The translations under genes and the position numbers were made by a program. The notes under the pieces are model-generated. The model had not been told where the DNA came from. It saw nothing but the letters and a program-made list of their open reading frames with translations, and did not search any database. This document shows positions 63,521-64,000 of a stretch of DNA of 64,000 bases, one piece after another. Numbering within the stretch: the first letter of the stretch is position 1; each line of letters opens with the position of its first letter. The DNA is from CAJFUR01 sp904420575 (GTDB lineage Bacteria; Actinomycetota; Coriobacteriia; Coriobacteriales; Eggerthellaceae), in contig OZ221973.1 of the NCBI GenBank assembly GCA_965119745.1, positions 310,001 through 374,000 on the forward strand, given 5' to 3'.

Positions 63521-63856
63521 CTAGGGAACGAACACCGCCGCCTTCCGGGGCTTGGCCGCAAGCTTCGCGGCGCATTCCTCGATGGTGCCGTACTCCAGCA
63601 CCTTTGCCTGACAGCACTGCACGCAGGAAGGCAGCTTGCCCTCCGCGATGCGGCTTTCGCACAGATCGCAGAGTTCGGTCGGGTACGCGAGGTAATCCCA
63701 GTGCCACGTGCCGTCTCCGTGCTGGTAGGGACGGTCCTCCAGGACCTTGATCCCGTTTTCGCTTGGGGCGAGCCCCAGATGCGTGCGGCACGCGACCTCG
63801 CAGCTGTGGCAGCCCGAACAGAACTCGAAGTCGATGTAGAGAGCGCCGTGCGACAT
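63521..63856 (-). CDS. Short 4Fe-4S subunit of a molybdopterin oxidoreductase
   Basis: 111 residues. CSGCHSCEVAC opens the first cluster motif, followed by CDLC and CVQCCQ; this is a reduced version of the DmsB/NrfC-type electron transfer subunit, about half the normal ~200 residues and lacking the central cluster pair. Start ATG 63856 (MSHGALYID) is chosen because AAAGGGG is nine bases upstream; the ATG at 63865 is too close to that site. It directly follows the catalytic subunit gene. Confidence 0.85.
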   Translation of the reverse strand: MSHGALYIDFEFCSGCHSCEVACRTHLGLAPSENGIKVLEDRPYQHGDGTWHWDYLAYPTELCDLCESRIAEGKLPSCVQCCQAKVLEYGTIEECAAKLAAKPRKAAVFVP

Positions 63857-63872
63857 GACGATCATCCCCTTT

Positions 63873-64000
63873 CTATTTCTGCAGGTACTTGTCGGTGGGC
63901 TCGTCGGCCGGGCGCCACTTCTGCTGGACGGTGAACTCCGCCTGGCGGCTCGGCTCCAGGACGATGCCGTTGGCATCGGGATCGTTGGGGCCGCCCAGGT
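63873..64000 (-). CDS. C-terminal end of a molybdopterin oxidoreductase catalytic subunit (partial)
   Basis: The last 42 codons of a gene running off the right edge, ending GGPNDPDANG ... QQKWRPADEPTDKYLQK. Identity is inferred mainly from position: it is 16 bp upstream of an Fe-S subunit gene of the type that partners DMSO-reductase-family enzymes. The GG(P/x)NDP-like tail is compatible with the end of such a subunit. Its substrate cannot be judged. Confidence 0.6.
   Translation of the reverse strand, partial: LGGPNDPDANGIVLEPSRQAEFTVQQKWRPADEPTDKYLQK

Overview
The window is GC-rich, densely coded DNA from an anaerobic actinobacterium, most likely family Eggerthellaceae (class Coriobacteriia; Eggerthella/Gordonibacter type). 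The grounds are three Tat-exported FAD reductases of the fumarate-reductase superfamily with lipobox cysteines, two regulators that join a multi-spanning membrane domain to a LuxR helix-turn-helix, a molybdopterin oxidoreductase/Fe-S pair, and an anaerobic one-carbon operon. Genus and species cannot be fixed from the sequence alone. No rRNA, tRNA, CRISPR array, integrase or transposase gene was recognised.

Layout. 0-4.4 kb: kdpFABC potassium pump (minus strand; kdpC runs off the left edge) behind a pair of direct-repeat boxes. 4.6-10 kb: an MFS transporter, then a TsaB-RimI-TsaD triple fusion and TsaE (tRNA t6A synthesis). 10.4-13.8 kb: flavoprotein reductase 1 convergent with membrane LuxR regulator 1. 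14-16.9 kb: an M24 peptidase, a small acidic protein and a membrane protein. 17-24.7 kb: one minus-strand operon, fhs-fchA-folD-(Fe-S)-fdhF-(Fe-S)-(Fe-S), joining formate dehydrogenase to the folate C1 branch. 25-29 kb: XRE regulator and diguanylate cyclase around a palindromic operator, coaX, and a response-regulator/histidine-kinase pair. 29-32.6 kb: membrane LuxR regulator 2 and flavoprotein reductase 2. 32.7-40.4 kb: fabH, an APC permease, formamidase, bioY, a MATE exporter and birA. 40.5-53.5 kb: a housekeeping run read on the minus strand as rlmD-like, GGDEF/EAL, tilS, anion permease, maf, hpt, ftsH, folP-folK. 54-57.3 kb: a holin-like membrane protein, an iron alcohol dehydrogenase, a small membrane protein and a ZIP transporter. 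57.8-64 kb: flavoprotein reductase 3, arylamine N-acetyltransferase, a zinc-ribbon/collagen-like ORF, a 55-residue membrane protein, a DASS permease, an Fe-S subunit and the end of a molybdopterin oxidoreductase.

How the genes fit together. Formate dehydrogenase, formate-THF ligase, cyclohydrolase and methylene-THF dehydrogenase form a complete CO2/formate to methylene-THF branch. The FolD here lacks the residues needed for cyclohydrolase activity, which explains the separate fchA gene beside it. The reductase/LuxR pairs look like substrate-induced anaerobic respiratory modules. Many proteins carry long Ala/Gly/Pro/Ser-rich insertions between folded domains. At least two of those insertions (in the t6A fusion and in BirA) contain copies of a 19-bp motif that also forms an intergenic inverted repeat, pointing to a small palindromic element that tolerates landing inside genes.
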